Positions 18,052 to 26,953 of a stretch of 64,000 bases of DNA are shown here, in pieces. Both the position numbers and the translations under genes were made by a program. The stretch's first letter is position 1; each line of letters starts with the position of its first letter. Where the stretch lies: assembly GCF_000730605.1 (NCBI RefSeq), contig NZ_BBIS01000038.1, forward strand, positions 30,401 through 94,400. The letters are read 5' to 3'. The notes below the pieces were generated by a model. That model did no database searches and was not told the DNA's origin. It worked only from the letters and a program-made list of their open reading frames with translations. The stretch comes from Pseudomonas monteilii NBRC 103158 = DSM 14164 (GTDB lineage: Bacteria > Pseudomonadota > Gammaproteobacteria > Pseudomonadales > Pseudomonadaceae).

Positions 18052-20388
18052 ATGTCCGGACTTTCCCGTTGGCCTGCGCGCGCGTCGCGTTTAACCTTGC
18101 AACCCTTGGCCGCTGGCGTGCTGCTGGCGGCGTCCTCTGGCAGCTTCGCCGAAGAACCGGTCAGTGCCACCCCGGCAGTGGAACAGGAAGCCAAGCTTGG
18201 CACTGTCACGGTCAATGCCCGCCGCCGCGAAGAAACCGCGCAGAGCGTGCCTACGCCGATCAGCGTGCTCGACAGCGAGACACTGGAAACCCAGCGCATC
18301 TACCGTGTGCAGGATCTGCAACAGCTGGTGCCCAGCACCAACGTCGCCTATGTGCATGCCCGCCAGTCGAGCATCTCGATTCGCGGCCTGGGCAACAACC
18401 CGGCCAGCGATGGTTTGGAGGGCAGCGTCGGCATCTATCTGGATAACGTCTACCTCGGTCGCCCCGGCATGGCGGTGTTCGACCTGCTGGACGTGGAGCA
18501 ACTGGAGGTGCTGCGCGGCCCGCAGGGCACGCTGTTCGGCAAGAACACCACCGCCGGGGTGCTGAACATCACCACGCGCAAGCCCACCTTCCACCGCGAG
18601 GGCAGCATCCAGCAGTCGATTGGCGAAGACGGCTACCTGCAAACGCAAGGCAGCTTCTCGGGGCCGATCAGCGAGACCTTGGCCGGGCGTATCAGTGCCT
18701 ACCGCACCGAAGATGATGGCTATGTGAAGAACATCCACAACGGCGCCGACCTCAACGGAGGCAAGCGCCAGGGCTTTCGTACGCAGTTGCTGTTCAAGCC
18801 CAGCGACACCTTCAACCTGCGCTGGATCGGCGAGTACAACGAAGAAGACTCCAACAACGGCATCCTCAGCCTGTACAGCACCGGCCCCACCATCAATGGC
18901 GTCAACCGCTACGAAAGCCTGGCCGCCCAGGCGGGCGCGACACTGGTGTCGGGCAAGGACCGCAAGGTCAATTTCGACGCCGACCAGCAAGTAACGGTGT
19001 TCCAGGGCGGCACCTCGGTGGAGGCCAACTGGACGTTGCCCAACGATTTCACCCTGACTTCGATCACCGCCTACCGCTGGTGGGACTTCACCCCGCGCAA
19101 CGACGATGGCCTGAACGTGCCGGTGTTCTACAACGCCGGGGTATCGGTACGTGACAAGCAGTACTCGCAGGAAATCCGCCTGGCTTCGCCCACCGGTGGC
19201 GCCTTCGACTATGTGCTGGGGGCGTACTACTTCAAGCAGGACCTGGACAACAAGTCCTTCACTTATTACGGACCGCAGGCGGATGTCTGGAACCTGACGC
19301 CCGCTGGTGCCTTGAACAATGTCGACACCATCGGCAACGGCCACATCGACACCGACAGCTACGCGCTGTTCGCCCAAGGCACCTGGCATGTCACCGATCG
19401 TCTGGATTTCACTGCCGGCATTCGCGGTACCTATGAGGAGAAGAGCGCCTGGGTAACCCGCGATGCACCAAGCGGCGGTGCGGCTGTAACGGGTGCTGCT
19501 GCAGCGGCGCGGCAGGCCCGGATAGGGGCCTACGACTCGGGTGACCTCAACCAGTACAGCTTCAGCCCCTCCGGCCTGCTGGGCCTGAGCTACCGCTTCA
19601 ACGAGCAGTTGCTGGGCTACGCCACCCTGACCCACGGCGAGAAGTCGGGCGGCGTCAACCTTACCGTCGGTGCTGCGCCACGGTTGGGTACCGATTCGCT
19701 TCTGGTGGGCACCGAGCGGGTCAACAACGCCGAACTGGGTTTGAAAAGCACCCTGTTCGACGGTCGGCTGCAACTTAACAGCAACCTGTTCTGGGCCGAA
19801 GTACATGGCTACCAGGCCAACGTCTACGACCAGATCAACCGCGTGCAATACCTGGCCAACGCCGGCCGCGTGCGGTCGCGCGGGCTGGAGTTCGAGGCCA
19901 CGGCGCTGCCGATCCGCGGGCTTACCGTCAACTTCAACGGCTCGTGGAACGATGTGCGCTACACCGAGTACAAGGACGCCCCGTGCCCACCTGAGGTGAG
20001 CCTGGCCAATGCCACCGCCACCTGCGACCTGTCCGGCCACCAGGTGGTCGGTGCCTCCAAGTACATCGCCAACCTCAACACCCAATACAAATGGCAGGCC
20101 ACCGAGCACGTAGAACCCTACGTCACTGCCAGCTACGCCTTCCGCTCGAAGGCGGTGGGCACCATCGACGATTCCGATTTCGGCCAGATCCCCAGCTACG
20201 CGCTGGTCAACCTTTCAGCCGGTGTGCGCCTGGACCAGGGCGACGGCGTGGTCGACCTGTCGCTGTGGGTGAAAAACGCCGGCGACAAAACCTATTTCAC
20301 CAGCCTGTGGAACTCCGCCAACGGTGGCTATGCCGGTGTACTCGGCACCCCGCGCACCTTCGGCGCAACTGCCCGTTACGACTTCTGA
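18052..20388 (+). CDS. sftP: TonB-dependent outer-membrane receptor, SftP-like
   Basis: A 778-residue outer-membrane receptor. The signal peptide (to about residue 33, SFAEEP) is followed by a TonB-box-like stretch (GTVTVNARRREE), the plug domain (SISIRGLGNN, YLDNVYLGRPGM, VEVLRGPQGTLFGKNTTAG-like motif) and a beta-barrel ending in Phe (ATARYDF), as required for outer-membrane assembly. AAGGAG at 18039-18044 supports this ATG over an earlier one at 18016. It lies upstream of the arylsulfotransferase with a short gap and would import a sulfated aromatic or bulky sulfate ester. This symbol follows the S-313 cluster. Confidence 0.88.
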   Translation: MSGLSRWPARASRLTLQPLAAGVLLAASSGSFAEEPVSATPAVEQEAKLGTVTVNARRREETAQSVPTPISVLDSETLETQRIYRVQDLQQLVPSTNVAYVHARQSSISIRGLGNNPASDGLEGSVGIYLDNVYLGRPGMAVFDLLDVEQLEVLRGPQGTLFGKNTTAGVLNITTRKPTFHREGSIQQSIGEDGYLQTQGSFSGPISETLAGRISAYRTEDDGYVKNIHNGADLNGGKRQGFRTQLLFKPSDTFNLRWIGEYNEEDSNNGILSLYSTGPTINGVNRYESLAAQAGATLVSGKDRKVNFDADQQVTVFQGGTSVEANWTLPNDFTLTSITAYRWWDFTPRNDDGLNVPVFYNAGVSVRDKQYSQEIRLASPTGGAFDYVLGAYYFKQDLDNKSFTYYGPQADVWNLTPAGALNNVDTIGNGHIDTDSYALFAQGTWHVTDRLDFTAGIRGTYEEKSAWVTRDAPSGGAAVTGAAAAARQARIGAYDSGDLNQYSFSPSGLLGLSYRFNEQLLGYATLTHGEKSGGVNLTVGAAPRLGTDSLLVGTERVNNAELGLKSTLFDGRLQLNSNLFWAEVHGYQANVYDQINRVQYLANAGRVRSRGLEFEATALPIRGLTVNFNGSWNDVRYTEYKDAPCPPEVSLANATATCDLSGHQVVGASKYIANLNTQYKWQATEHVEPYVTASYAFRSKAVGTIDDSDFGQIPSYALVNLSAGVRLDQGDGVVDLSLWVKNAGDKTYFTSLWNSANGGYAGVLGTPRTFGATARYDF

Positions 20389-20405
20389 GCACAAGGAGCT
20401 TTGCC

Positions 20406-22082
20406 ATGAATGCCAAGACTGAAACCCCTGCATTGCCTGAGGGCGCCTGCCTGACCGCGAAAGTGCCGGAACGCGACGAAACGCTGCTCGGTGACGTGGT
20501 GGTCAACCCCTACCGGCTGGCACCGCTGACCGCGATTATCCGCGACGGTGGGCGCAGCCTGAGTGCCGCGCATGTACGCGTGCTGGGGCGCGGGGAGCGC
20601 GGGGTGGACATCGTCTATGACGTGTCTGATCGCTCATTGTGGACCTACGGCGGCATCCCGGTGTTTGGCCTGTACCCGGACCACGTCAACCAGGTGGAGG
20701 TGACCTACAAGCTGGACGGCGAGCGTATTCGCCAGCAGTACCAGATCTACGCCCCGGCCGTGCGCCTGCCGGTGGTGGCGAAGCAGACCGCCGCGTTGCC
20801 GGAAGTGGAACCGATCAAGGTGGCGTCGGGTTTTGAAAAGCGCCTTTACCTCTTCAACCACTTGCAGGGTGACATCCCGGGTGGCCGTGCCTTCAAGTGG
20901 AACGCCCTGGGCGGTGCGGCAGAGTGGGACCAGGTGGGCAACAACTGGATCGCCGACAGCAACGGCGATGTGCGCTGGTATCTGGACATCGAGCAGATCC
21001 ACGATTCCAACCGCCGCGATGGACTGGGCGGCACCATGGGCTTCCAGCAGACCCGCGATGGCAAGCTGATCTGGGGCCAGGGCCAGACCTATTCCAAGTG
21101 CGACCTGCTGGGTCGGCGTATCTGGCAGCGCTCGCTGCCCGACAAGTTCGCCGATTTCTCCCATGAAATCCGCGAGACCACCAATGGCACTTATCTGCTG
21201 CGGGTGGGTACCAGCGACTATCGCCGTCCGGACGGTAAGCGCGTACGTTCGATCCGTGACCACATCATCGAGGTTAACGAGGCCGGGGATGTGCTGGACT
21301 TCTGGGACCTCAACCAGATCCTCGATCCGTATCGAGGCGACTTGCTGGAAACCTTGGGCAAGGCCGCCATTCAGTTGCCGGAAGGGGTGCAGAAGCAAGA
21401 CGAGCGGCTGGCAAATGAACTGGCCGAAGGTGATTTGCCCTTTGGTGACACCCCCGGCGTGGGCACCGGGCGCAACTGGGCGCACGTCAATGCCATCGAC
21501 TACGACGCCGATGACGACAGCATCATCGTTTCAGCACGGCACCAGGGCGTGGCGAAGATCGGCCGCGACAAGCAGGTGAAATGGATCCTTGCCTCGCCCC
21601 AAGGCTGGCCGCAGCATCTGCGTGAAAAGGTACTGAAACCGGTCGAAAGCGAAGGTTTCGACTGGTCGTGGACCCAGCACACGGCCTGGCTGACCGGCAA
21701 GGGTACGCTGACCGTGTTCGACAATGGCTGGGGCCGTGACTTTGCACCGACCAAGCTGAGCGGCAACTACAGCCGGGCAGTGGAATACCGCATCGACGAG
21801 GCCAAGGGCACGGTCGAGCAGGTGTGGGAGTACGGTAAGGAGCGCGGTGATGAGTGGTACAGCCCGGTCACTTCGGTGGTGGCTTACCGGCCGGAGACCG
21901 ATACCCAGTTCATCTACTCGGCATCGGTAAACTTCCTGACGCCGGACAAGTTGACCACGACCGTGCTCAACGAAGTGCGGCGTGGGACCCAGGAGGTGCT
22001 GGTGGAGTTGAAGGTGCACAGCCGTCAGCCGGGCAGTGTCGGCTACCGGGCACTGGTGATCGACCTGGCCAAGGCCTTCTGA
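20406..22082 (+). CDS. astA: Arylsulfotransferase (AssT family), no signal peptide seen
   Basis: A PAPS-independent arylsulfate sulfotransferase homologue, 558 residues, which would move sulfate from one phenolic ester to another phenol via a sulfo-histidine. The beta-propeller Asp/Trp pattern is visible. Catalytic candidates are His253 (DFSHEIRETTNGTYLL), His360 (NWAHVNAIDYD), Arg378-His379 (IIVSARHQG) and His425 (SWTQHTAW). AAGGAGC precedes the ATG. Unlike enterobacterial AssT, I see no N-terminal signal peptide in this start, so it may act in the cytoplasm after uptake by the upstream receptor. It is likely in one operon with sftP (17-bp gap). Confidence 0.88.
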   Translation: MNAKTETPALPEGACLTAKVPERDETLLGDVVVNPYRLAPLTAIIRDGGRSLSAAHVRVLGRGERGVDIVYDVSDRSLWTYGGIPVFGLYPDHVNQVEVTYKLDGERIRQQYQIYAPAVRLPVVAKQTAALPEVEPIKVASGFEKRLYLFNHLQGDIPGGRAFKWNALGGAAEWDQVGNNWIADSNGDVRWYLDIEQIHDSNRRDGLGGTMGFQQTRDGKLIWGQGQTYSKCDLLGRRIWQRSLPDKFADFSHEIRETTNGTYLLRVGTSDYRRPDGKRVRSIRDHIIEVNEAGDVLDFWDLNQILDPYRGDLLETLGKAAIQLPEGVQKQDERLANELAEGDLPFGDTPGVGTGRNWAHVNAIDYDADDDSIIVSARHQGVAKIGRDKQVKWILASPQGWPQHLREKVLKPVESEGFDWSWTQHTAWLTGKGTLTVFDNGWGRDFAPTKLSGNYSRAVEYRIDEAKGTVEQVWEYGKERGDEWYSPVTSVVAYRPETDTQFIYSASVNFLTPDKLTTTVLNEVRRGTQEVLVELKVHSRQPGSVGYRALVIDLAKAF

Positions 22083-22124
22083 GCTCGGTAGGCCTGACGT
22101 AATTTTTGTGTTGATACGTACATC

Positions 22125-22146
22125 GAGCGCCGCCCGCGCGGCGCTC
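22125..22146 (+). terminator. Hairpin after the arylsulfotransferase gene
   Basis: GAGCGCCGC at 22125-22133 pairs with GCGGCGCTC at 22138-22146 around a 4-nt loop, 42 bp after the stop. There is no U-tract, so it may need Rho or serve as a 3' barrier. Confidence 0.55.
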
Positions 22147-22378
22147 AGTCTCACAGGCGCAAAAGCTGTTATGGCAAGCGCCAAACTTTCACATTTCCCA
22201 CCGCTCGATCGTCTAACCTGAAGCGACATTTCCGGACGGACTGTTCAACCATTCGTTCTTTTTTTCGAACAGCCTATTGTCCAACACCCCAGCAGCCGCT
22301 TAGCATTCGTTTGAGATTTCAAACGCTCGATGCCCTGCCTTGGGCGCTTTTCAACAATCAACAATTCGGGAAGCCGAC
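22147..22378. promoter_or_regulatory. gabD upstream region with an inverted repeat
   Basis: A 232-bp stretch without a gene, holding the gabDT promoter. CGTTTGA at 22308-22314 and TCAAACG at 22319-22325 form a 7-bp inverted repeat around GATT, about 54 bp before the gabD ATG, in position to act as an operator. An additional TTTTTTTCGAACA-type A+T-rich tract lies at 22257-22271. No regulator gene lies beside it. Confidence 0.45.
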
Positions 22379-23821
22379 ATGCAGCTCAAAGACGCTCAGT
22401 TGTTCCGCCAGCAAGCCTACATCAATGGTGAGTGGCTGGATGCGGACAACGGCCAGACCATCAAGGTGACCAACCCGGCCACCGGTGAAGTCATCGGTAC
22501 CGTGCCGAAGATGGGCACCGCGGAAACCCGCCGCGCCATCGAAGCCGCCGACAAGGCCCTGCCGGCCTGGCGTGCCCTGACCGCCAAAGAGCGTTCGGCC
22601 AAGCTGCGTCGCTGGTTCGAACTGATGATCGAGAACCAGGACGACCTGGCTCGCCTGATGACCACCGAACAAGGCAAGCCACTGGCCGAAGCCAAGGGCG
22701 AAATCGCCTACGCCGCCTCGTTCATCGAGTGGTTCGCCGAAGAAGCCAAGCGCGTCTACGGTGACACCATCCCTGGCCACCAGCCAGACAAGCGTCTGAT
22801 CGTTATCAAGCAGCCAATCGGCGTTACCGCGGCCATCACCCCGTGGAACTTCCCGGCCGCCATGATCACCCGTAAAGCCGGCCCGGCCCTGGCCGCTGGC
22901 TGCACCATGGTGCTCAAGCCTGCCTCGCAAACCCCATACTCCGCCCTGGCCCTGGTCGAGCTGGCCCACCGTGCCGGTATCCCGGCTGGCGTGCTGAGCG
23001 TCGTTACCGGCAGCGCTGGCGAAGTGGGCGGCGAATTGACCGGTAACTCCCTGGTACGCAAGCTGTCCTTCACCGGCTCGACCGAAATCGGTCGCCAGCT
23101 GATGGAAGAATGCGCCAAGGACATCAAGAAGGTTTCCCTGGAGCTGGGTGGCAACGCCCCGTTCATCGTGTTTGACGACGCCGACCTGGACAAGGCGGTC
23201 GAGGGCGCGATCATCTCCAAGTACCGTAACAACGGCCAGACCTGCGTCTGCGCCAACCGTATCTACGTGCAGGACGGCGTCTACGACGCGTTCGCCCAGA
23301 AGCTGGCCGCCGCTGTCGCCAAGCTGAAGATCGGTAACGGCTTGGAAGAAGGCACCACCACTGGCCCGCTGATCGACGGTAAAGCTGTCGCCAAGGTTCA
23401 GGAACACATCGAAGACGCCGTTGGCAAAGGCGCCAAGGTGCTGTCTGGTGGCAAGATCATCGAAGGCAACTTCTTCGAGCCGACCATCCTGGTTGACGTA
23501 CCGAAGACCGCTGCCGTCGCCAAGGAAGAGACCTTCGGCCCACTGGCGCCGCTGTTCCGCTTCAAAGACGAAGCCGAAGTCATCGCCATGTCCAACGACA
23601 CCGAGTTCGGCCTGGCTTCGTACTTCTACGCCCGCGACATGAGCCGTGTGTTCCGTGTTGCCGAAGCCCTGGAATACGGCATGGTGGGTATCAACACCGG
23701 CCTGATCTCCAACGAAGTCGCGCCATTCGGCGGCATCAAGGCTTCGGGCCTGGGCCGCGAAGGTTCCAAGTACGGTATCGAGGACTACCTCGAAATCAAA
23801 TACCTGTGCATCAGCGTCTGA
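22379..23821 (+). CDS. gabD: Succinate-semialdehyde dehydrogenase [NADP+]
   Basis: GabD oxidises succinate semialdehyde to succinate, the last step of GABA degradation. The 480-residue aldehyde dehydrogenase has the NAD(P) block TPWNFPAAMITRKAGPALAAG, the general base Glu255 (LELGGNAPF) and the nucleophile Cys289 (NNGQTCVCANR). Length matches E. coli GabD (482). It precedes gabT on the same strand (182-bp gap with a terminator-like hairpin). Codon choice is strongly biased to C/G-ending codons, more than in the neighbours, suggesting high expression. Confidence 0.95.
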   Translation: MQLKDAQLFRQQAYINGEWLDADNGQTIKVTNPATGEVIGTVPKMGTAETRRAIEAADKALPAWRALTAKERSAKLRRWFELMIENQDDLARLMTTEQGKPLAEAKGEIAYAASFIEWFAEEAKRVYGDTIPGHQPDKRLIVIKQPIGVTAAITPWNFPAAMITRKAGPALAAGCTMVLKPASQTPYSALALVELAHRAGIPAGVLSVVTGSAGEVGGELTGNSLVRKLSFTGSTEIGRQLMEECAKDIKKVSLELGGNAPFIVFDDADLDKAVEGAIISKYRNNGQTCVCANRIYVQDGVYDAFAQKLAAAVAKLKIGNGLEEGTTTGPLIDGKAVAKVQEHIEDAVGKGAKVLSGGKIIEGNFFEPTILVDVPKTAAVAKEETFGPLAPLFRFKDEAEVIAMSNDTEFGLASYFYARDMSRVFRVAEALEYGMVGINTGLISNEVAPFGGIKASGLGREGSKYGIEDYLEIKYLCISV

Positions 23822-23846
23822 TAGCACGGTAAAGGCTTTACCTCTG

Positions 23847-23886
23847 CCAGCGGGGCGCGAGAGCGACGTCTCGCTGGCCTTTTTTA
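23847..23886 (+). terminator. Terminator-like hairpin between gabD and gabT
   Basis: CCAGCG at 23847-23852 pairs with CGCTGG at 23872-23877, with an inner GCGAGA/TCTCGC pairing, followed by T6. It looks like a good intrinsic terminator, so gabT either depends on read-through or has its own promoter in the 118 bp that remain before its start. Confidence 0.75.
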
Positions 23887-24003
23887 CATCGCAGTACCTG
23901 GTGGCCAGGGCGTTTGCGGCAGTCGATCAACGAATACTGTTCGCGAGCACTCCCAGCCACCCCCGAATAAAAGCGCCATTCCTGTCGGCGCAATGAGGGC
24001 ATT

Positions 24004-25281
24004 ATGAGCAAGACCAACGAATCCTTGATGCAACGTCGTGTAGCTGCCGTCCCACGTGGCGTCGGCCAAATCCACCCGATCTTCGTCGACACCGCGAAGA
24101 ACTCGACCGTGATCGACGTTGAAGGCCGCGAACTGATCGACTTCGCCGGCGGCATCGCAGTACTGAACACCGGCCACCTGCACCCGAAAGTGGTTGCAGC
24201 CGTGCAAGATCAGCTGACCAAAGTCAGCCACACCTGCTTCCAGGTGCTGGCCTACGAACCCTACGTAGCGCTGTGCGAAAAGATCAACAAGCTGGTACCA
24301 GGCGACTTCGACAAGAAGACCCTGCTGGTCACCACCGGCTCCGAAGCCGTTGAAAACGCCGTAAAAATCGCCCGTGCTGCCACTGGCCGCGCTGGCGTCA
24401 TCGCCTTCACCGGCGGCTACCACGGCCGTACCATGATGACCCTGGGCCTGACCGGCAAAGTCGTACCGTACTCCGCTGGTATGGGCCTGATGCCAGGCGG
24501 CATCTTCCGCGCCCTGTTCCCGAGCGAACTGCACGGTATCAGCGTTGACGACGCCATCGCCTCGGTCGAGCGCATCTTCAAGAACGACGCCGAGCCACGC
24601 GACATCGCCGCGATCATCCTCGAGCCAGTACAAGGCGAAGGCGGCTTCCTGCCAGCGCCGAAAGAGCTGATGAAGCGTCTGCGCGAGCTGTGCGACAAGC
24701 ACGGTATCCTGCTGATCGCCGACGAAGTACAGACCGGCGCTGGCCGTACTGGTACCTTCTTCGCCATGGAACAGATGGGCGTTGCGCCTGACCTGACCAC
24801 CTTCGCCAAGTCCATCGCTGGCGGCTTCCCGCTGGCCGGTGTGTGCGGCAAGGCCGAGTACATGGACGCCATCGCGCCAGGCGGCCTGGGCGGCACCTAC
24901 GCCGGTTCGCCGATCGCTTGCGCCGCGGCTCTGGCCGTGATCGAAGTGTTCGAAGAAGAAAAACTGCTGGACCGCAGCAAGGCTGTGGGTGAGCGCCTGA
25001 CCACTGGCCTGCGCGAAATCCAGAAGAAGTTCCCGATCATCGGCGACGTCCGTGGTCTGGGCTCGATGATTGCTGTCGAAGTCTTCGAGAAAGGCACTCA
25101 TACCCCGGACGCTGCTGCTGTTGGCCAGGTTGTTGCCAAGGCACGCGACAAGGGTCTGATCCTGCTGTCCTGCGGCACCTACGGCAACGTCCTGCGTATC
25201 CTGGTACCGCTGACTGCTGAAGACGCCCTGCTGGACAAAGGCCTGGCCATCATCGAAGAGTGCTTCGCTGAACTCGCTTGA
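24004..25281 (+). CDS. gabT: 4-aminobutyrate aminotransferase
   Basis: GabT transfers the amino group of GABA to 2-oxoglutarate, giving succinate semialdehyde for GabD. The 425-residue class III aminotransferase binds PLP through Lys269 (TTFAKSIAGGFPLAG). The TGSEAVENAVKIARAATGR and FTGGYHGRT blocks hold the phosphate and ring, and LLIADEVQTGAGRTG supplies the Asp. E. coli GabT has 426 residues. GAGG precedes the ATG. It shares gabD's biased codon use and ends at a strong terminator. Confidence 0.95.
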   Translation: MSKTNESLMQRRVAAVPRGVGQIHPIFVDTAKNSTVIDVEGRELIDFAGGIAVLNTGHLHPKVVAAVQDQLTKVSHTCFQVLAYEPYVALCEKINKLVPGDFDKKTLLVTTGSEAVENAVKIARAATGRAGVIAFTGGYHGRTMMTLGLTGKVVPYSAGMGLMPGGIFRALFPSELHGISVDDAIASVERIFKNDAEPRDIAAIILEPVQGEGGFLPAPKELMKRLRELCDKHGILLIADEVQTGAGRTGTFFAMEQMGVAPDLTTFAKSIAGGFPLAGVCGKAEYMDAIAPGGLGGTYAGSPIACAAALAVIEVFEEEKLLDRSKAVGERLTTGLREIQKKFPIIGDVRGLGSMIAVEVFEKGTHTPDAAAVGQVVAKARDKGLILLSCGTYGNVLRILVPLTAEDALLDKGLAIIEECFAELA

Positions 25282-25294
25282 TGTGACGCGCTTC

Positions 25295-25326
25295 AGAAAA
25301 AACCCGCCTCGGCGGGTTTTTTTTTG
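25295..25326 (+). terminator. Rho-independent terminator after gabT
   Basis: AAAAAACCCGCC, loop TC, GGCGGGTTTTTTTTT: a 6-7 bp GC stem with A and T tracts on both sides and a run of nine T. It lies 14 bp after the gabT stop. Confidence 0.92.
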
Positions 25327-25420
25327 TGCCCAGAAAAGCCCTGGGGCGCTATCGTTAGCGGAGGATTTGCTTTGGAAGCTGCGACGGACTGTGTGTCAGG
25401 CTAATCAGGAGCTGTTGGCG

Positions 25421-26719
25421 ATGAGCGCTGCAAACCCCACCGCACCACACGTACTGATTGTCGAGGGTGATCCCTGGGTACGTGACATGCTCAGCGAGAT
25501 GCTGCTCAGCGTGCGTTGTGATGCCCGGCTGCAGGTATGCGCCGACGGCTCGCAGGCACTCAACCTGTTGGCCAACAAGCCTGACCTGATCATCGCCGCC
25601 CGCGAGCTGGCCGGTGTCGACGGCCTGGACCTGCTGCGCAAGGTCCGCGCCAAAGGGCCGGGCTTGCCGTTCATCCTCATGAGCAACCGCAGCGACAGCG
25701 CCAGTGTGCGCGAGGTGTTGCCTCTGCACCCCACCGCCTACCTGAGCAAACCACTGAACCTGGACAACCTGCGCAAGCGCCTGGAAGAGCTGCTGGTGGC
25801 CGTTGGCGAAGAAATCGCCTGCCCGGTGCCGGCTTTGCCGGCTGGCGCCAGCCTGCCCGCTTACCTTGAGCAGCGCCGTGCTACCGCCGATGGTGGGCCG
25901 CTGTTGGCCGATGTGCAGGTGGCGATCAAGCGAGCGCTCAACCCCCAGGGCCTGAACCTGAAGGTGCTCGAAGAGGAAGTGCGTAACGACCCTCAGGTTA
26001 CCGCCGTGTTGATTGCCGCCGCCAACAGCGCCGCGCTGCACCGTGACGCCCCGGTACAAACGTTGCTGCAGGCCTTGAACAAGCTTGGCAGTACCCAGAG
26101 CATGAACCTGATCTTGGGCATGACCCTCAAGCGCAGCGCACGCCTCAGCGACCCGTTGCTGGCGGAACATGCCGCCCGTTACTGGGACCTGTCGCTGCAC
26201 ACTGCCGAATATGGCCGTACCTTGGCGCGCATGCTCGAACTGGACGAAGGGCGTTGTTATTGCGCGGGTTTGCTGCATTGCCTGGGGGACTTGGCGGTGT
26301 TGCGCTGCCTACAGGAGTGGCGCCTGGCCGGCGGCGAGCTGGACGAGGACAAGGTGCAGCTGTCGCTTGACGAATTTGGTGCGGCGTTCGGCTCGGCGCT
26401 GCGTACCCGCTGGCGCTTGCCGTTGACGCTGCGGGAGTTGATCGCGGCCATTTACCAGCTTGGCGGTGGTGTCTATTCGCGGGAGATTCTGGCCATGAAC
26501 CTGGCTGGGCAGTTGTCACGGCTGCCGGCCGAGCAGGGGATGGAGAAGGTGGCCAGTGGCAAGACCGCGCGCTTGCTCAAGCTTGGGTTGCCAGCGCTGA
26601 ACCGGCTGCGCAAGGTGGAAAACCCCGAAGCGAACCCCGTGCAGTTGGCCGAGGCGCCCTTGACAATCGACGAACCGACGCCCCCCGAGCAGCCCGAGCC
26701 AACCGAGCCGACTGCCTAA
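25421..26719 (+). CDS. HDOD-domain protein with degenerate receiver domain
   Basis: A 432-residue regulatory protein. Residues 9-125 form a CheY-like receiver (VLIVEGDPWV, DLIIAARELAGVDGLDLL, LPFILMSN, YLSKPLN). The position of the phospho-acceptor Asp is Ala60, and the acidic pocket near the N-terminus is only partly kept. About residues 150-360 form an HDOD domain (NDPQVTAVLIAAANSA, LGMTLKRSARLSD, CAGLLHCLGDLAVLRC), a catalytically inactive HD-like output domain found in signalling proteins. The tail is rich in Pro and Glu. AGGAG at 25407-25411 supports ATG 25421 over an upstream extension. It is probably phosphorylation-independent; target unknown. Confidence 0.82.
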   Translation: MSAANPTAPHVLIVEGDPWVRDMLSEMLLSVRCDARLQVCADGSQALNLLANKPDLIIAARELAGVDGLDLLRKVRAKGPGLPFILMSNRSDSASVREVLPLHPTAYLSKPLNLDNLRKRLEELLVAVGEEIACPVPALPAGASLPAYLEQRRATADGGPLLADVQVAIKRALNPQGLNLKVLEEEVRNDPQVTAVLIAAANSAALHRDAPVQTLLQALNKLGSTQSMNLILGMTLKRSARLSDPLLAEHAARYWDLSLHTAEYGRTLARMLELDEGRCYCAGLLHCLGDLAVLRCLQEWRLAGGELDEDKVQLSLDEFGAAFGSALRTRWRLPLTLRELIAAIYQLGGGVYSREILAMNLAGQLSRLPAEQGMEKVASGKTARLLKLGLPALNRLRKVENPEANPVQLAEAPLTIDEPTPPEQPEPTEPTA

Positions 26720-26953
26720 GCGTTTGCATGCGCTGTGCGCCTCCAGGGTAGTCGCGCAGCGCCCTGACCCCGCTACCCGGCCGCTGCTTAATTTTGTGTT
26801 AGTTGCGACAAAACACGACTTTTAGTGTGGGAATTGCTTCACAAAAAGCTATTTTTCACCAATTTTCTTCCCATCTACTGCAACTTTTCCTGCTCTCGCC
26901 CGTCACATCGCCCGATAAACGCCTCCGTACTTATCGGTCCACAAGGATGTGAT

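Noticed and set aside
22358..23827. 489-residue open frame opposite gabD
   Set aside because: GabD is complete with catalytic residues; the antisense frame reflects strongly biased third codon positions in a highly expressed gene.
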